Assembly: GCA_003212335.1 (NCBI GenBank)
Contig: QCQA01000002.1
Coordinates: forward strand, 1 to 64,000
Source: SAR86 cluster bacterium AG-447-A08
Lineage (GTDB): Bacteria; Pseudomonadota; Gammaproteobacteria; Magnimaribacterales; Magnimaribacteraceae
Length of the DNA: 64,000 bases
Reading direction: 5' to 3'
The translations under genes were made by a program, and so were the position numbers. Below are positions 37,058 through 46,133 of this stretch, piece after piece (position 1 is the first letter of the stretch; every line of letters begins with the position of its first letter). The notes beneath the pieces were generated by a model that searched no databases, was not told the origin of the DNA, and saw only the letters and a list, made by a program, of their open reading frames with translations.

Positions 37058-37903
37058 TTAAATAGAAAACTCAATAAAAAGTGCAGGATGGTCGCTTAGT
37101 GCGCCTTCTTCAGTTACAAAAGACCTATCTTCTCCAACTGCTTCAATCTTAAATTCTACTTCGTCACCTTGTTTATATAGTATGTAATCGAGGATAGACC
37201 ATTTTTTGTCTATAGTGATTTCTTCAAAGGCATTATTTAATTTAAGTTCATCTTTAAAATTATCTAAAAGCTTCATATCCTCAGAACTTTTAGAGCTTAG
37301 ATTAAGATCCCCAGCAACAATCAAAGCTTCATTTGTAATTAACTTATTTAACGATGAAATAATATGTTCCAGTTGTTCTGCTCTTGCAGATCTGTCCGAA
37401 TCTCTTCTGCCGGCATCCATGTGTGTATTTACTATGAAAAACTTTCTATCATCTGGAAGAGTAATTTTTATTATCTGAAAGCCTTTAAAGGCAAAACAAT
37501 CATTCGCACCCACAAACCAACCTGAACAAGTCTGAAAAGTTTCATTTTCAACCTCTACGAGCCAGTCTTCAGGTAAATTAAAAACTGAGGTTAATCCGGA
37601 TCCTGTGCAAACAGGACAAGATAATCTGGTACCTAGACCTCCTCGGATAGCTTTACTAGATTGAGCCAACCCGGATGACAACTCTTCATGGTGTGCATAG
37701 TCTTCTTGCAGTAAAGAGATAGAGTAATTCTTAGTCTTGTTTCCTATCACCGGAAATCTCATTTTAGGATTATCACTTATGAATATTTCAGGTAAACCAT
37801 GTGTGTTGTAGACCAGTATGTTAAAAGATTCACCTTGCTTTTCCTTTGCTGTAAGGTTCATTGAAATAATAATTATATTTATTAATAAAATCTTAAATTT
37901 CAT
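37058..37903 (-). CDS. Secreted endonuclease/exonuclease/phosphatase-family protein
   Basis: The 281-residue protein has an N-terminal signal peptide (about 19 residues). The EEP fold marks appear in order: N-x-x-V-Y-N-T-H-G near the start, L-L-Q-E-D (metal Glu), N-T-H-M-D-A-G, G-D-L-N-L, and the final S-D-H-P-A-L. This superfamily includes DNases, sphingomyelinases and phosphodiesterases. Four cysteines in the centre (C-P-V-C; T-C-S-G; D-C-F-A) may form disulfides after export. The substrate cannot be read from sequence; phosphate or lipid scavenging is plausible. Confidence 0.8.
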   Translation of the reverse strand: MKFKILLINIIIISMNLTAKEKQGESFNILVYNTHGLPEIFISDNPKMRFPVIGNKTKNYSISLLQEDYAHHEELSSGLAQSSKAIRGGLGTRLSCPVCTGSGLTSVFNLPEDWLVEVENETFQTCSGWFVGANDCFAFKGFQIIKITLPDDRKFFIVNTHMDAGRRDSDRSARAEQLEHIISSLNKLITNEALIVAGDLNLSSKSSEDMKLLDNFKDELKLNNAFEEITIDKKWSILDYILYKQGDEVEFKIEAVGEDRSFVTEEGALSDHPALFIEFSI

Positions 37904-37971
37904 AATCTCTAAATTTTAGTCTTCTTGGACTGCATTGAACATACCCGTGGGGACAGATAAACTTACTTGTG

Positions 37972-39174
37972 ATGAAAAAATTATTGTCAGATAGGAATCT
38001 ATTTAATCCTATTTCTTTATTAATATTGATGTCCATTGCAATGCCTATTGCATTCAACGCATGGTCTGCAATGTTGAATAACTTTGTAGTAGAAAAAGCT
38101 GCTTTTACAGGGGTTGAAATAGGTATTTTACAAAGCCTTAGAGAAGTGCCGGGTTTTCTATCTTTCACCCTTATATTTGTTTTGTTAGTTATCAAAGAAC
38201 AAACCTTTGCTGTCTTCTCATTAGCCTTATTGGGGTTAGGTGTTTGTTTAACTGGTTTTTTCCCCACTGTTTACGGACTTTATTTTACGACCGTTTTGAT
38301 GAGTATAGGGTTTCATTATTTTGAGGCTGTTAAGCAGTCACTTAGCCTACAGTGGCTATCTAAAGAAGAAGCACCAATCATCCTAGGCAAGCTTCTTGCT
38401 GTAGGATCATTAACATCATTAATAGTTTATGGTTGTTTATGGACATTATTAGAGTTCTTTCAGCTGCCTTACTGGATCAACTTTGCAGTTGCAGGAGGAA
38501 TATGCATTTTTCTTGCCTTGGTCATGTTCATCTTCTATCCAGCTTTTCCTTCGAAAGTAGAACAAAACCAAAACCTTGTTCTTAGGAAGAGATATTGGTT
38601 GTATTACCTACTTACTTTTTTATCAGGAGCAAGAAGGCAAATCTTTGTAGTTTTTGCTGCTTTTCTGATGGTTGAAAAATTTGGTTATAGTGCTTCGCAG
38701 GTCACGTTACTCTTTTTGGTTAATTATGCTTTTAACTACTTGTTTGCAGAGAAGATAGGAAGCCTTATTGGTAAATTTGGAGAGAGGAGGGCGTTAACAT
38801 TTGAGTATATAGGTCTCATTATTGTCTTTATTGCATATGGTTTAGTAGAAAATGCCACTGTGGCGGCATTCCTATACATCTTAGATCATATGTTTTTTGC
38901 ACTAGCCATAGCCATTACAACCTATTTTCAAAAAATAGCCGATCCTAAGGATATGGCAAGTAATGCTGGCGTGTCATTCACTATAAACCACATTGCAGCA
39001 ATAGTTGTACCTGCGCTTCTGGGGCTGGTATGGATGTGGTCTCATTCTCTAGTATTTTACATAGGAGCAATCTTTGCCTTGCTCTCTCTAATAGCAGCTC
39101 AGTTTATTCCCAAGTCGCCGTCACCAGAAAATGAAACAAGGATAGCTTTCAAGTCAAAATTAATTCGACCTTAG
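37972..39174 (+). CDS. Major facilitator superfamily transporter
   Basis: The protein of 400 residues has about twelve hydrophobic segments in two halves joined near residues 195-205 by a short charged loop. An early E-V-P-G-F-L-S-F segment and a G-E-R-R-A-L loop in the second half suit the MFS fold. It is not close enough to a named subfamily for me to give a substrate. A GTG one codon upstream is an alternative start. It lies 4 bases before a hydrolase gene, so they are probably co-transcribed. Confidence 0.8.
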   Translation: MKKLLSDRNLFNPISLLILMSIAMPIAFNAWSAMLNNFVVEKAAFTGVEIGILQSLREVPGFLSFTLIFVLLVIKEQTFAVFSLALLGLGVCLTGFFPTVYGLYFTTVLMSIGFHYFEAVKQSLSLQWLSKEEAPIILGKLLAVGSLTSLIVYGCLWTLLEFFQLPYWINFAVAGGICIFLALVMFIFYPAFPSKVEQNQNLVLRKRYWLYYLLTFLSGARRQIFVVFAAFLMVEKFGYSASQVTLLFLVNYAFNYLFAEKIGSLIGKFGERRALTFEYIGLIIVFIAYGLVENATVAAFLYILDHMFFALAIAITTYFQKIADPKDMASNAGVSFTINHIAAIVVPALLGLVWMWSHSLVFYIGAIFALLSLIAAQFIPKSPSPENETRIAFKSKLIRP

Positions 39175-39178
39175 CCTT

Positions 39179-40150
39179 ATGAGATTTCGATTAAAGTATT
39201 TTCTATTAGCAATATTAACCGTCTTAATTTTACTAATTTTTAGTGGAGTACATTTTGATATCCCCAGAGAGGAACTGGAGAAAAAATATGCTAAGGAAAA
39301 ATCGCAATTTATAACTTTAGACGATGGAAGCAGAGTTCACTATCGAGACGAAGGTAAAAAAAATAAACCCGTAATCATCTTACTTCACGGATTCAATGGT
39401 TCTCTTTTTAATTTTGAGACGATGGTACCTTTTCTTATTTCTGACTTTAGATTAATCAGCATAGATTTACCTGGTTTTGGATTAACTGGACCTGTGCCTA
39501 CAAACGATTATTCAACAGAAAATTCAATAAAGATAATTACAGAGGTAGCTAAGCTTCTAGAAGTAAAGAAATTTTCTCTTGCAGGGAACTCAATGGGTGG
39601 AGGAATAGCTTGGAGATATGCTCTTAAACATCCAAACAAAATAGAATCACTTATTTTGCTTGCTTCAAGTGGTATATATACCGAAGAGCAAAGAAAACAG
39701 ATACAGAAAAATGGATCTGAAACACCTTTAGTTTGGAAAATAATGAGATCCGACTTTGCAAGTTTCTTTCTTTCTTTCTACACACCTAAATTTTTTGCTA
39801 CACAAGGACTCCAATCCTCGGTGTATGATCAAAATTTAGCTACTGAAGAATTATCAAATCAGTTTCACCAACTTGTATTATTAGAAGGCTCACGTAAGGC
39901 AATCCTGTCAAGATTCTCTAGTGGGTTTTACAGAGAAGAAAAACCGGAAATCTTGAATGACATTCAAGCACCCACCCTCATTATTCACGGTGAAGAAGAT
40001 AACATCATCCCTTATGTTTCGTCTTATAACCTAGCTGAATATATCCCAAAAAATCAGTTGATTATTTATCCTGAAATAGGCCATTTGCCGATGTATGAAG
40101 CACCAGATAGGGTTGCAAATGATATCAAAGATTTCTTTACTACTTTTTAG
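39179..40150 (+). CDS. Alpha/beta hydrolase with N-terminal membrane anchor
   Basis: This 323-residue protein starts with a hydrophobic anchor or signal segment (about residues 6-24). The hydrolase core shows L-L-H-G-F-N-G (oxyanion), D-L-P-G-F-G-L-T-G, nucleophile elbow G-N-S-M-G-G, Asp in H-G-E-E-D-N and His in I-G-H-L-P-M. This suits an esterase or meta-cleavage-product-type hydrolase facing the periplasm. The preceding MFS gene ends 4 bases earlier. The 3' end overlaps the convergent SDR gene by 11 bases. Confidence 0.82.
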   Translation: MRFRLKYFLLAILTVLILLIFSGVHFDIPREELEKKYAKEKSQFITLDDGSRVHYRDEGKKNKPVIILLHGFNGSLFNFETMVPFLISDFRLISIDLPGFGLTGPVPTNDYSTENSIKIITEVAKLLEVKKFSLAGNSMGGGIAWRYALKHPNKIESLILLASSGIYTEEQRKQIQKNGSETPLVWKIMRSDFASFFLSFYTPKFFATQGLQSSVYDQNLATEELSNQFHQLVLLEGSRKAILSRFSSGFYREEKPEILNDIQAPTLIIHGEEDNIIPYVSSYNLAEYIPKNQLIIYPEIGHLPMYEAPDRVANDIKDFFTTF

Positions 40151-40922
40151 ATTTCCTTTTAGTCATTCCATTCCAGATTAAATTAGCCAGAGATAGTTTC
40201 AAAAAAGGCCTGACAAGCTTGTAAACGATTCCTGGAATGATTTCTGACTTTTTCTTAATTGAAGCTCTTTCTGTTTCTTTTACTACTTGTTCAGCGTTTA
40301 CCCACATCCAATTTGGGACTTTACTTTTTAGATGATCTAGTCCAGCTCTCGCATGGGCATCAGTTCGAACATACCCGGGAAGACTAACTGTTACAGATAT
40401 ATTTTTATTTGAAAGTTCTTTAGCTAATGATTGCCCGTAAGAGTAGATGGCTGACTTAGCTGAGGCATAAATTGAAGACTTAGGCATTGGAGTTATAGCT
40501 CCAATACTTGAAACTATAATAATTCTTCCTTCACCTTGGTTAATCATCGAAGGAATAAATTCTTCAATAAGGTCGATAACTCCGTTACATAAAAGATAAA
40601 ACAGGTCTCTTTTTTCCTGTTTGTTTATAGAACCAGCTGCTCCATATTTAGTAATACCAGCATTGGCAACAATAAGATTGGGCTCTTTTATTACTTTGAC
40701 CACATTATCTAAATCTTCTGGTTTAGATAAGTCACAAAGATGATATCTCGAATGAGGATATGAAAGAGATTCGAATGCCTTTTTGGCTTTTTCAGGGTTT
40801 TGCGCTATCAATTCTAATTCCCAATTGTTCTTAGCTAGATATTTTGTATAAGCAAGGCCAATTCCAGATGAGAATCCTGTCACTAGGGCTACCGGTCGTT
40901 TATTTTTTTTAAAACCTTGCAT
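40140..40922 (-). CDS. Short-chain dehydrogenase/reductase
   Basis: This classical SDR has 260 residues. It has the cofactor motif T-G-F-S-S-G-I-G (TGxxxGxG), N-A-G-I, the catalytic serine in V-S-S-I-G and Y-A-S-A-K (YxxxK). The C-terminus is basic and may associate with the membrane, as in several lipid or sterol-type SDRs. Likely NADP-dependent oxidoreduction of a hydroxy or keto group. It is divergent from the amidohydrolase gene with a 75-base gap. Confidence 0.85.
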   Translation of the reverse strand: MQGFKKNKRPVALVTGFSSGIGLAYTKYLAKNNWELELIAQNPEKAKKAFESLSYPHSRYHLCDLSKPEDLDNVVKVIKEPNLIVANAGITKYGAAGSINKQEKRDLFYLLCNGVIDLIEEFIPSMINQGEGRIIIVSSIGAITPMPKSSIYASAKSAIYSYGQSLAKELSNKNISVTVSLPGYVRTDAHARAGLDHLKSKVPNWMWVNAEQVVKETERASIKKKSEIIPGIVYKLVRPFLKLSLANLIWNGMTKRKSKK

Positions 40923-40997
40923 TTATTTTTATATTATTTGTAGAAGTAGTTTATAGTTTATCTTAATTGCTGATTAAACAATTAAATTGGAGAGTTT

Positions 40998-42164
40998 ATG
41001 ACTTACGCTCACAGAAAGGATATTTATGATGCCGACACGCACATGATGGAGCATCCGAATTGGATCTATGATTTTGCTTCAAAAGACATAAAAGAACATC
41101 TCGAACCAATAGTGGAAGGGGATAAAGAAGTATTTGAAAGAATAGATAAAGCAATTGCAAACTTTGAAAATAGGCAATCTTCTTCAGAAGCTCTGGAGCA
41201 AGCAAAAAAAGATTTTATGACTTGGAATCATAAAGGCTGGGAAGGCCTGGGAGCTTTTAACGCTGAGGAAAGAAAACTCGCAAATGATCTTTTGGGTTTT
41301 AAGGCACATATAGTTTTTCCAACAAGCGCATTTGATCAAGTATTAGCCGCTAAAGAACAAAAAATAATCCTAGGTGGTGTAGAAGCTTTAAATAAAGGTA
41401 TGGCCACATTTTGTTCTGTTGATAAACGCATGCATGGAGCAGCTTATATTCCTTTTGCCTATGGTGAAGACATAGCATTGAAGTTCTTAAAACAAGCTAT
41501 CAAAGATGGTTTTTCCGTCATAATGATTGACACGATTGCTCCAGAAGGTACAAAAGCCTCAACCCATCCTGATTTCGATAAAGTTTGGAGAGAAATAGAA
41601 GCAAATGATATTGCTATAACATTGCACGTTGGAGCAGATAATAGTTGGGATCCTGTTCCTTTATCTTTTTATAACAATGGAGGCACCGTTCCACCTCATA
41701 AAGAGGGTGATGCTCCGAGAGATGCCCTCGCTTATATGGGCATAAGCTACTGTGCTGAATTATTTCTTGCTTCTATGATTTTTGATGGTGTTTTCAATAG
41801 ATTTCCAAATCTACGTGTTGGGGTTGTGGAGTTAGGCGCGTCCTGGATAATTTCTTGGATGAAACACTTAGACCAATCCTTTAGAGCCTTTAGAAGATTG
41901 CAAGATTTATCTCAAGTTGAATTACTCCCTTCGGAGTACGTTCAAAAACATATTAAAGTTACTGCATTTCCTGGAGAGGATATCGGCTGGTTATTAAATA
42001 ATGGAGCGGCAGACCTTATGATGTTCGCTTCAGATTACCCTCATCATGAGGGAACAGATGACCCTATTAAGAGATTTGAACAAACCATGTCAGATGTAAG
42101 TGAGGAAATTAAAACAAAATTTTATTCCGAAAACTTTAAAACATTACTTGGTTCGCATATTTAA
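40998..42164 (+). CDS. Amidohydrolase-family (TIM-barrel) hydrolase or decarboxylase
   Basis: The 388-residue protein starts with D-A-D-T-H-M-M-E, the strand-one metal motif seen in the amidohydrolase-2 group, which includes ACMSD-type decarboxylases and metal-dependent hydrolases. Later motifs are T-L-H-V-G-A-D (His), V-E-L-G-A-S-W and F-A-S-D-Y-P-H-H-E-G (Asp). GGAGAG lies 6 bases before the ATG. No signal peptide. Reaction type cannot be fixed: hydrolysis of an amide or ester, or decarboxylation, are both possible. Confidence 0.75.
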   Translation: MTYAHRKDIYDADTHMMEHPNWIYDFASKDIKEHLEPIVEGDKEVFERIDKAIANFENRQSSSEALEQAKKDFMTWNHKGWEGLGAFNAEERKLANDLLGFKAHIVFPTSAFDQVLAAKEQKIILGGVEALNKGMATFCSVDKRMHGAAYIPFAYGEDIALKFLKQAIKDGFSVIMIDTIAPEGTKASTHPDFDKVWREIEANDIAITLHVGADNSWDPVPLSFYNNGGTVPPHKEGDAPRDALAYMGISYCAELFLASMIFDGVFNRFPNLRVGVVELGASWIISWMKHLDQSFRAFRRLQDLSQVELLPSEYVQKHIKVTAFPGEDIGWLLNNGAADLMMFASDYPHHEGTDDPIKRFEQTMSDVSEEIKTKFYSENFKTLLGSHI

Positions 42165-42354
42165 AGTTCAAAGTTTTCAATTAAGTCACTTTAGTGAATT
42201 TCTTTGTCACAATGACAAGGTATATTGATGCTGTTCAAAAAACTATCCCCAAAGTTTATTGAATGAAGGTTTAATCCTTCTAGAGTTTAGTAGCCAAGCA
42301 AGAATGTTTGGCTACTTCCTTTCATTTAGCGACACTTTGTCTTAATATCTATTT
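42165..42354 (+). other. 190-base intergenic region with three hairpins
   Basis: This is the longest gap in the window. It holds TTGTCA/TGACAA near 42204-42218, GAAGG/CCTTC (42265-42280, 6-base loop) and GTAGCCAA/TTGGCTAC (42290-42315, 10-base loop). The last is followed by TTCCTTTCATTT, a poor U-tract, so it may be a weak terminator of the amidohydrolase gene. A small RNA is possible. No longer reading frame is seen. Confidence 0.45.
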
Positions 42355-43074
42355 ATGACCACAGATAATTCAACACAATATTTTAGTGCTTGGTGGGCAA
42401 TCCTATTTGTCTTCCTGACATTTAATTTAATACCTGTTCCTTTTGCATTACTGGTTGGTAGCTTAGGAGAGTGGGTTTATCAAAACCCTGTTCTGGTTGA
42501 TATGAATTATCTAGGTGAAGTCAAGCTTCATCCGATAGCAGATAACCTAACACCAATTTTTTCTATGTCAGCTCTAGTTGCTTTCATTATCTGGCGGATG
42601 AAAAAGAGGAATATAGATCTAAATGACCTAGGTTCATTGAGTATAAATAAAAGAGATATTTTCTACGGAACTCTAATGCTGTTTGCATTCATAGCTCTTG
42701 AAGAGATCTATATGTGGGCATTGGATATAGAAATGCCTGAAGGGTTTGTGACTTTTATGTTGTCAGATCCAATTATTCTTGGTCTCATTTCCGTCATAAT
42801 CGTCGCTCCAATTGCTGAAGAGTTTTTGTTTAGAGGTTTTCTTTTCTCTCAACTGAAAAGAACTCACTTAGGGGGATGGGGGGCTGTTACTCTTAGCAGC
42901 TTTTTATGGACCATCATACATTTTCAGTATGAACCTTTGATCTTATTAGTCTTGTTTATCTTCGGCATATTTTTGGGTTACATAAGGATGACTTATAACT
43001 CACTTAGCTTGCCAATAATCTTACATGCCATAAATAATACTATTGCTTTTGGTATGGCCTATTTTTTCTATTAG
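42355..43074 (+). CDS. CPBP-family intramembrane metalloprotease
   Basis: The 239-residue protein has about seven membrane helices. The three CPBP (Abi, CAAX-protease-like) motifs are present: E-E-F-L-F-R (EExxxR) near residue 160, a downstream I-H-F (FxxxH-like) segment and H-A-I-N-N near the C-terminus. Members cleave membrane or prenylated proteins, and several act in immunity or signalling; the substrate here is unknown. It stands alone between the amidohydrolase and TBDR-3. Confidence 0.85.
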   Translation: MTTDNSTQYFSAWWAILFVFLTFNLIPVPFALLVGSLGEWVYQNPVLVDMNYLGEVKLHPIADNLTPIFSMSALVAFIIWRMKKRNIDLNDLGSLSINKRDIFYGTLMLFAFIALEEIYMWALDIEMPEGFVTFMLSDPIILGLISVIIVAPIAEEFLFRGFLFSQLKRTHLGGWGAVTLSSFLWTIIHFQYEPLILLVLFIFGIFLGYIRMTYNSLSLPIILHAINNTIAFGMAYFFY

Positions 43075-43081
43075 ATTTTTC

Positions 43082-43110
43082 TTGATAGATTCCCAAATTA
43101 GAGGTATTTT
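43082..43110 (+). promoter_or_regulatory. Promoter of TBDR-3
   Basis: TTGATA (43082-43087), a 17-base spacer and TATTTT (43105-43110) place the transcription start near 43117. This gives a leader of about 90 bases that contains AAGGACTT (43132-43139) and three further GGA motifs. Confidence 0.6.
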
Positions 43111-43207
43111 GATAGTCATATTTTCCGAAAAAAGGACTTTTTTGGACAAAAAACTTATTCAGTAGAACTTAAGGATGAGGTCTCTGATGAAACTTTGGGG
43201 AGGTTTC

Positions 43208-46084
43208 ATGAAAAAGATATTCTTTTTCCTAACTTTTGCCTTAACACCTTTCTTGGTATTTTCTGACGATGAAAATACTGGAGGGATTGAAGAGGTAATC
43301 GTAACCGCCGAGAGGCAGGCATCTTCTATTCAAGACACTGCTATCTCAATTACTGCTTTCGATTCTACGTTAATCGAAGCCCTTAACTTAAGAAACCAGG
43401 AAGATTTACAGAACTATATTCCTGCTACAACTATTCAACCTTATGATATTTCTATTAGAGGTATTGGTAGGATGTTTAGAGCACTTGGAGGAGATCCAGG
43501 AGTTGGAACTTACGTTGATGGTGCTTACTCAGTAGACTTTGGTATAGCTTCAACTGATAACGGACTTTATGACATTGAAAGAATTGAGATTCTAAGAGGA
43601 CCTCAAGGAACTCTATATGGCAGAAACAGTATCGGTGGAGCTGTGAATTTTATAACTGCAAAGCCTTCACAGGATTTTGCTGCTGAAGTAAGAACTTTAG
43701 TTGGAAGTTATGGAATGGCTGAAGGCTACGGATTCATTAATGGAGGCCTAACTGACAACCTAAGTGCCAGACTAATTGTTGTTAATAGAAGCCGTGATGG
43801 TGTTATTAAAGATCTTGGTGCTGGTGAAGATCTAGATAGTTACGAGGATGAAAACTATACTTTAGCGCTTAGATGGGAAAATGATAACCATACTCTTGAT
43901 GTGAGAGGTAACGAAAGAAGTTATGGAAGAATTATCAGTTCTGCTCAAGGTGCCGGACTACTTACAACTAGCGAATACGGAGGCAATGTAAGAAGAAATG
44001 ATCTGATGGTCCATGGATACAGACCAGTCGATCCTAATACTCCTTGTTCTAGCTTAACTGACAGAACTGTAGCGAATTGTGCTACTCCTGGTTATGAAAT
44101 ATTTGAGTTCAACCACAAAGGACTTCAAAGATTTGGACAATTCCTAGTTCCAGGTGTTGACCCTGCATTATTTGCAGGCACTGGTGTTAGTCCTAACTTT
44201 GCTTTTGGGTATGACGCAAATATTCTTGCAGCTACTATGTTGGGTGATGGTAAGAGCATTCCTTCAATGAATGGTGATGATCTAGTTACTTCAACTAATG
44301 GATACAACGATGAATACTTTGATCATCAAGCAGGAACTGTTAACTATACTTGGGATATGAGAGACGATTTAACTCTGAAATATATCGGTTCTTACACAGA
44401 TTATCTGTACACAAGGATAACTGATGATGACAGGACAGGTAACCCGCTTTATGACGAACAATTCCACGCGATGCAAGAGAATGAAAACTATCAACATGAA
44501 TTCCAAGTCTTCTGGGATATAACAGATGATTGGAGTTTTGTAGGTGGATTATTCGAATACCATGAAGAAATTGATCAAGACTTGGATTTCTTTAATCCAA
44601 ATGGAGATGCCAGGTATTCTCAACCTGCAGACTACGGAGCTACTGTTGCTGCTGCAGCACCTGGAGCTTCTAGACAAGTACAAATGTTAACAGCGGTTGC
44701 TTTGTATGGCGGAGCCAATCCAACTGTACCAGCTTTCCCAACCACTGCTGGACCTTATACGGCTAGAGATACTGGTTGTGGAATAGCCAGTCTTTTAGGA
44801 CTTGCACCAGTTCCAGATTTTTCTGATCCTGCTTTAACTCAAGTATGTATTATTTCAGGTCCTTGGGATGGGGAGAATGCTGTTCTTAGGAATGGTCCTA
44901 ACCCTTCACCTGGAACAACCTTTGTATGGCAGACTGAAAATAAAACAGATGCATATGCTGTTTATTTCCAGACTGAGTACCAAATTAATGATACCTGGGC
45001 AATCACTTTAGGTGGGTCATACAGTGAAGATGAGAAAGTTGCTGAAGAAAACCTAGTTCAATATAACGAGGTTGAACTTCAAGCTGCACAACTCTTTGCC
45101 TTTAACCAAGCTACTGGAGCTTTAAATGCGGATGGTACTCCAACAGGAGAAGGCATTATTAGATTTAAAGGTATTCCTTATTCTCGTTCTTTCTATAGAT
45201 CGATGGAGAGAGAATTCGAAGAATCTAATTACAGAGTAAACGTTGACTATTCTCCTACAGATAATGCCCTTTGGTACTTCTCAGTGACTACTGGTCATAG
45301 AGCTGGTGGATTTAACCTTGGTTATTTCTCAGCATTCCCAAGCTATGATTCGGAAAATGTTACTTCTTATGAGATAGGTCACAAAGGTTCATACATGGAC
45401 AATACTCTCCAGATTAATGCTTCAACTTACCAATATGTTTATGAAAATATTCATGGTCAGTTTGAATCGCAAAGTTTCCTAGGAGGAGTAAGTACTTCTG
45501 TTATTGGATATCCTGAAGCTGAAACTACTGGTCTAGAGTTAGAGGTTATTTACATGCCTCAACCTAATTGGATCATTGGAGGAAACTATAGTTACACAGA
45601 TGCAAAATACTCAGAAGAAATAGTAGATGCATTTGGTAATCAGGGTGTAATTGAGGTTAACAACCCTAATGCTCCTGGATCTCTTTATTCAATTAAAGAG
45701 AGAGAAAGACCTATCAATGGTGTGAGAATGGAAAGAATACCTGAAAACAAAATGTCAGTTTATTCTAACTACACTCAAGAAGATGTATTGGATGGATCTA
45801 TAGATTACCTAGTAGGTATATCTTGGACAGATGAGATAATCTGGTCCGATGCTGCTCTTCCTTATGATATTTCTCCAGCATTCAGCCGTGTAGATGTAAA
45901 AGCTACATGGACTAATAACGAAGGCGATCTAGAAGTTATGTTCTTTATCAATAACGTTATGGATAAGATTGGTGTTAGAAACATGTCAACAGATGACGAA
46001 ACTCAAGGTTTCCTTAGATCTGTTGTTCCAACATTACCTAGAATGGGTGGAATTTCTTTCACTAAGAAATTTGGTGCTTACTAA
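43208..46084 (+). CDS. TonB-dependent outer-membrane receptor (TBDR-3)
   Basis: The receptor has 958 residues. I place the start at 43208, because the ATGs at 43175 and 43187 would add residues ahead of a clean signal peptide (M-K-K-I-F-F-F-L...V-F-S), and TGGGGAGG lies just before 43208. After D-D-E-N come a TonB-box-like E-E-V-I-V-T-A-E and a plug with I-R-G-I-G-R and L-R-G-P-Q-G-T-L-Y-G-R-N-S-I-G-G-A. The plug is related to TBDR-4 and TBDR-5. A Cys-bearing, Ala/Pro-rich loop lies mid-barrel. The C-terminus ends K-K-F-G-A-Y. Substrate unknown. Confidence 0.92.
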   Translation: MKKIFFFLTFALTPFLVFSDDENTGGIEEVIVTAERQASSIQDTAISITAFDSTLIEALNLRNQEDLQNYIPATTIQPYDISIRGIGRMFRALGGDPGVGTYVDGAYSVDFGIASTDNGLYDIERIEILRGPQGTLYGRNSIGGAVNFITAKPSQDFAAEVRTLVGSYGMAEGYGFINGGLTDNLSARLIVVNRSRDGVIKDLGAGEDLDSYEDENYTLALRWENDNHTLDVRGNERSYGRIISSAQGAGLLTTSEYGGNVRRNDLMVHGYRPVDPNTPCSSLTDRTVANCATPGYEIFEFNHKGLQRFGQFLVPGVDPALFAGTGVSPNFAFGYDANILAATMLGDGKSIPSMNGDDLVTSTNGYNDEYFDHQAGTVNYTWDMRDDLTLKYIGSYTDYLYTRITDDDRTGNPLYDEQFHAMQENENYQHEFQVFWDITDDWSFVGGLFEYHEEIDQDLDFFNPNGDARYSQPADYGATVAAAAPGASRQVQMLTAVALYGGANPTVPAFPTTAGPYTARDTGCGIASLLGLAPVPDFSDPALTQVCIISGPWDGENAVLRNGPNPSPGTTFVWQTENKTDAYAVYFQTEYQINDTWAITLGGSYSEDEKVAEENLVQYNEVELQAAQLFAFNQATGALNADGTPTGEGIIRFKGIPYSRSFYRSMEREFEESNYRVNVDYSPTDNALWYFSVTTGHRAGGFNLGYFSAFPSYDSENVTSYEIGHKGSYMDNTLQINASTYQYVYENIHGQFESQSFLGGVSTSVIGYPEAETTGLELEVIYMPQPNWIIGGNYSYTDAKYSEEIVDAFGNQGVIEVNNPNAPGSLYSIKERERPINGVRMERIPENKMSVYSNYTQEDVLDGSIDYLVGISWTDEIIWSDAALPYDISPAFSRVDVKATWTNNEGDLEVMFFINNVMDKIGVRNMSTDDETQGFLRSVVPTLPRMGGISFTKKFGAY

Positions 46085-46100
46085 GTAGACACTAAAATAT

Positions 46101-46129
46101 AAAAAAGCCTGCTCAATGCAGGCTTTTTT
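46101..46129 (+). terminator. Intrinsic terminator of TBDR-3
   Basis: GCCTGC (46107-46112) pairs with GCAGGC (46118-46123) around TCAAT, flanked by A6 and T6. As a nearly symmetric hairpin it may also end the opposite ybbP transcript. Confidence 0.93.
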
Positions 46130-46133
46130 ATAT

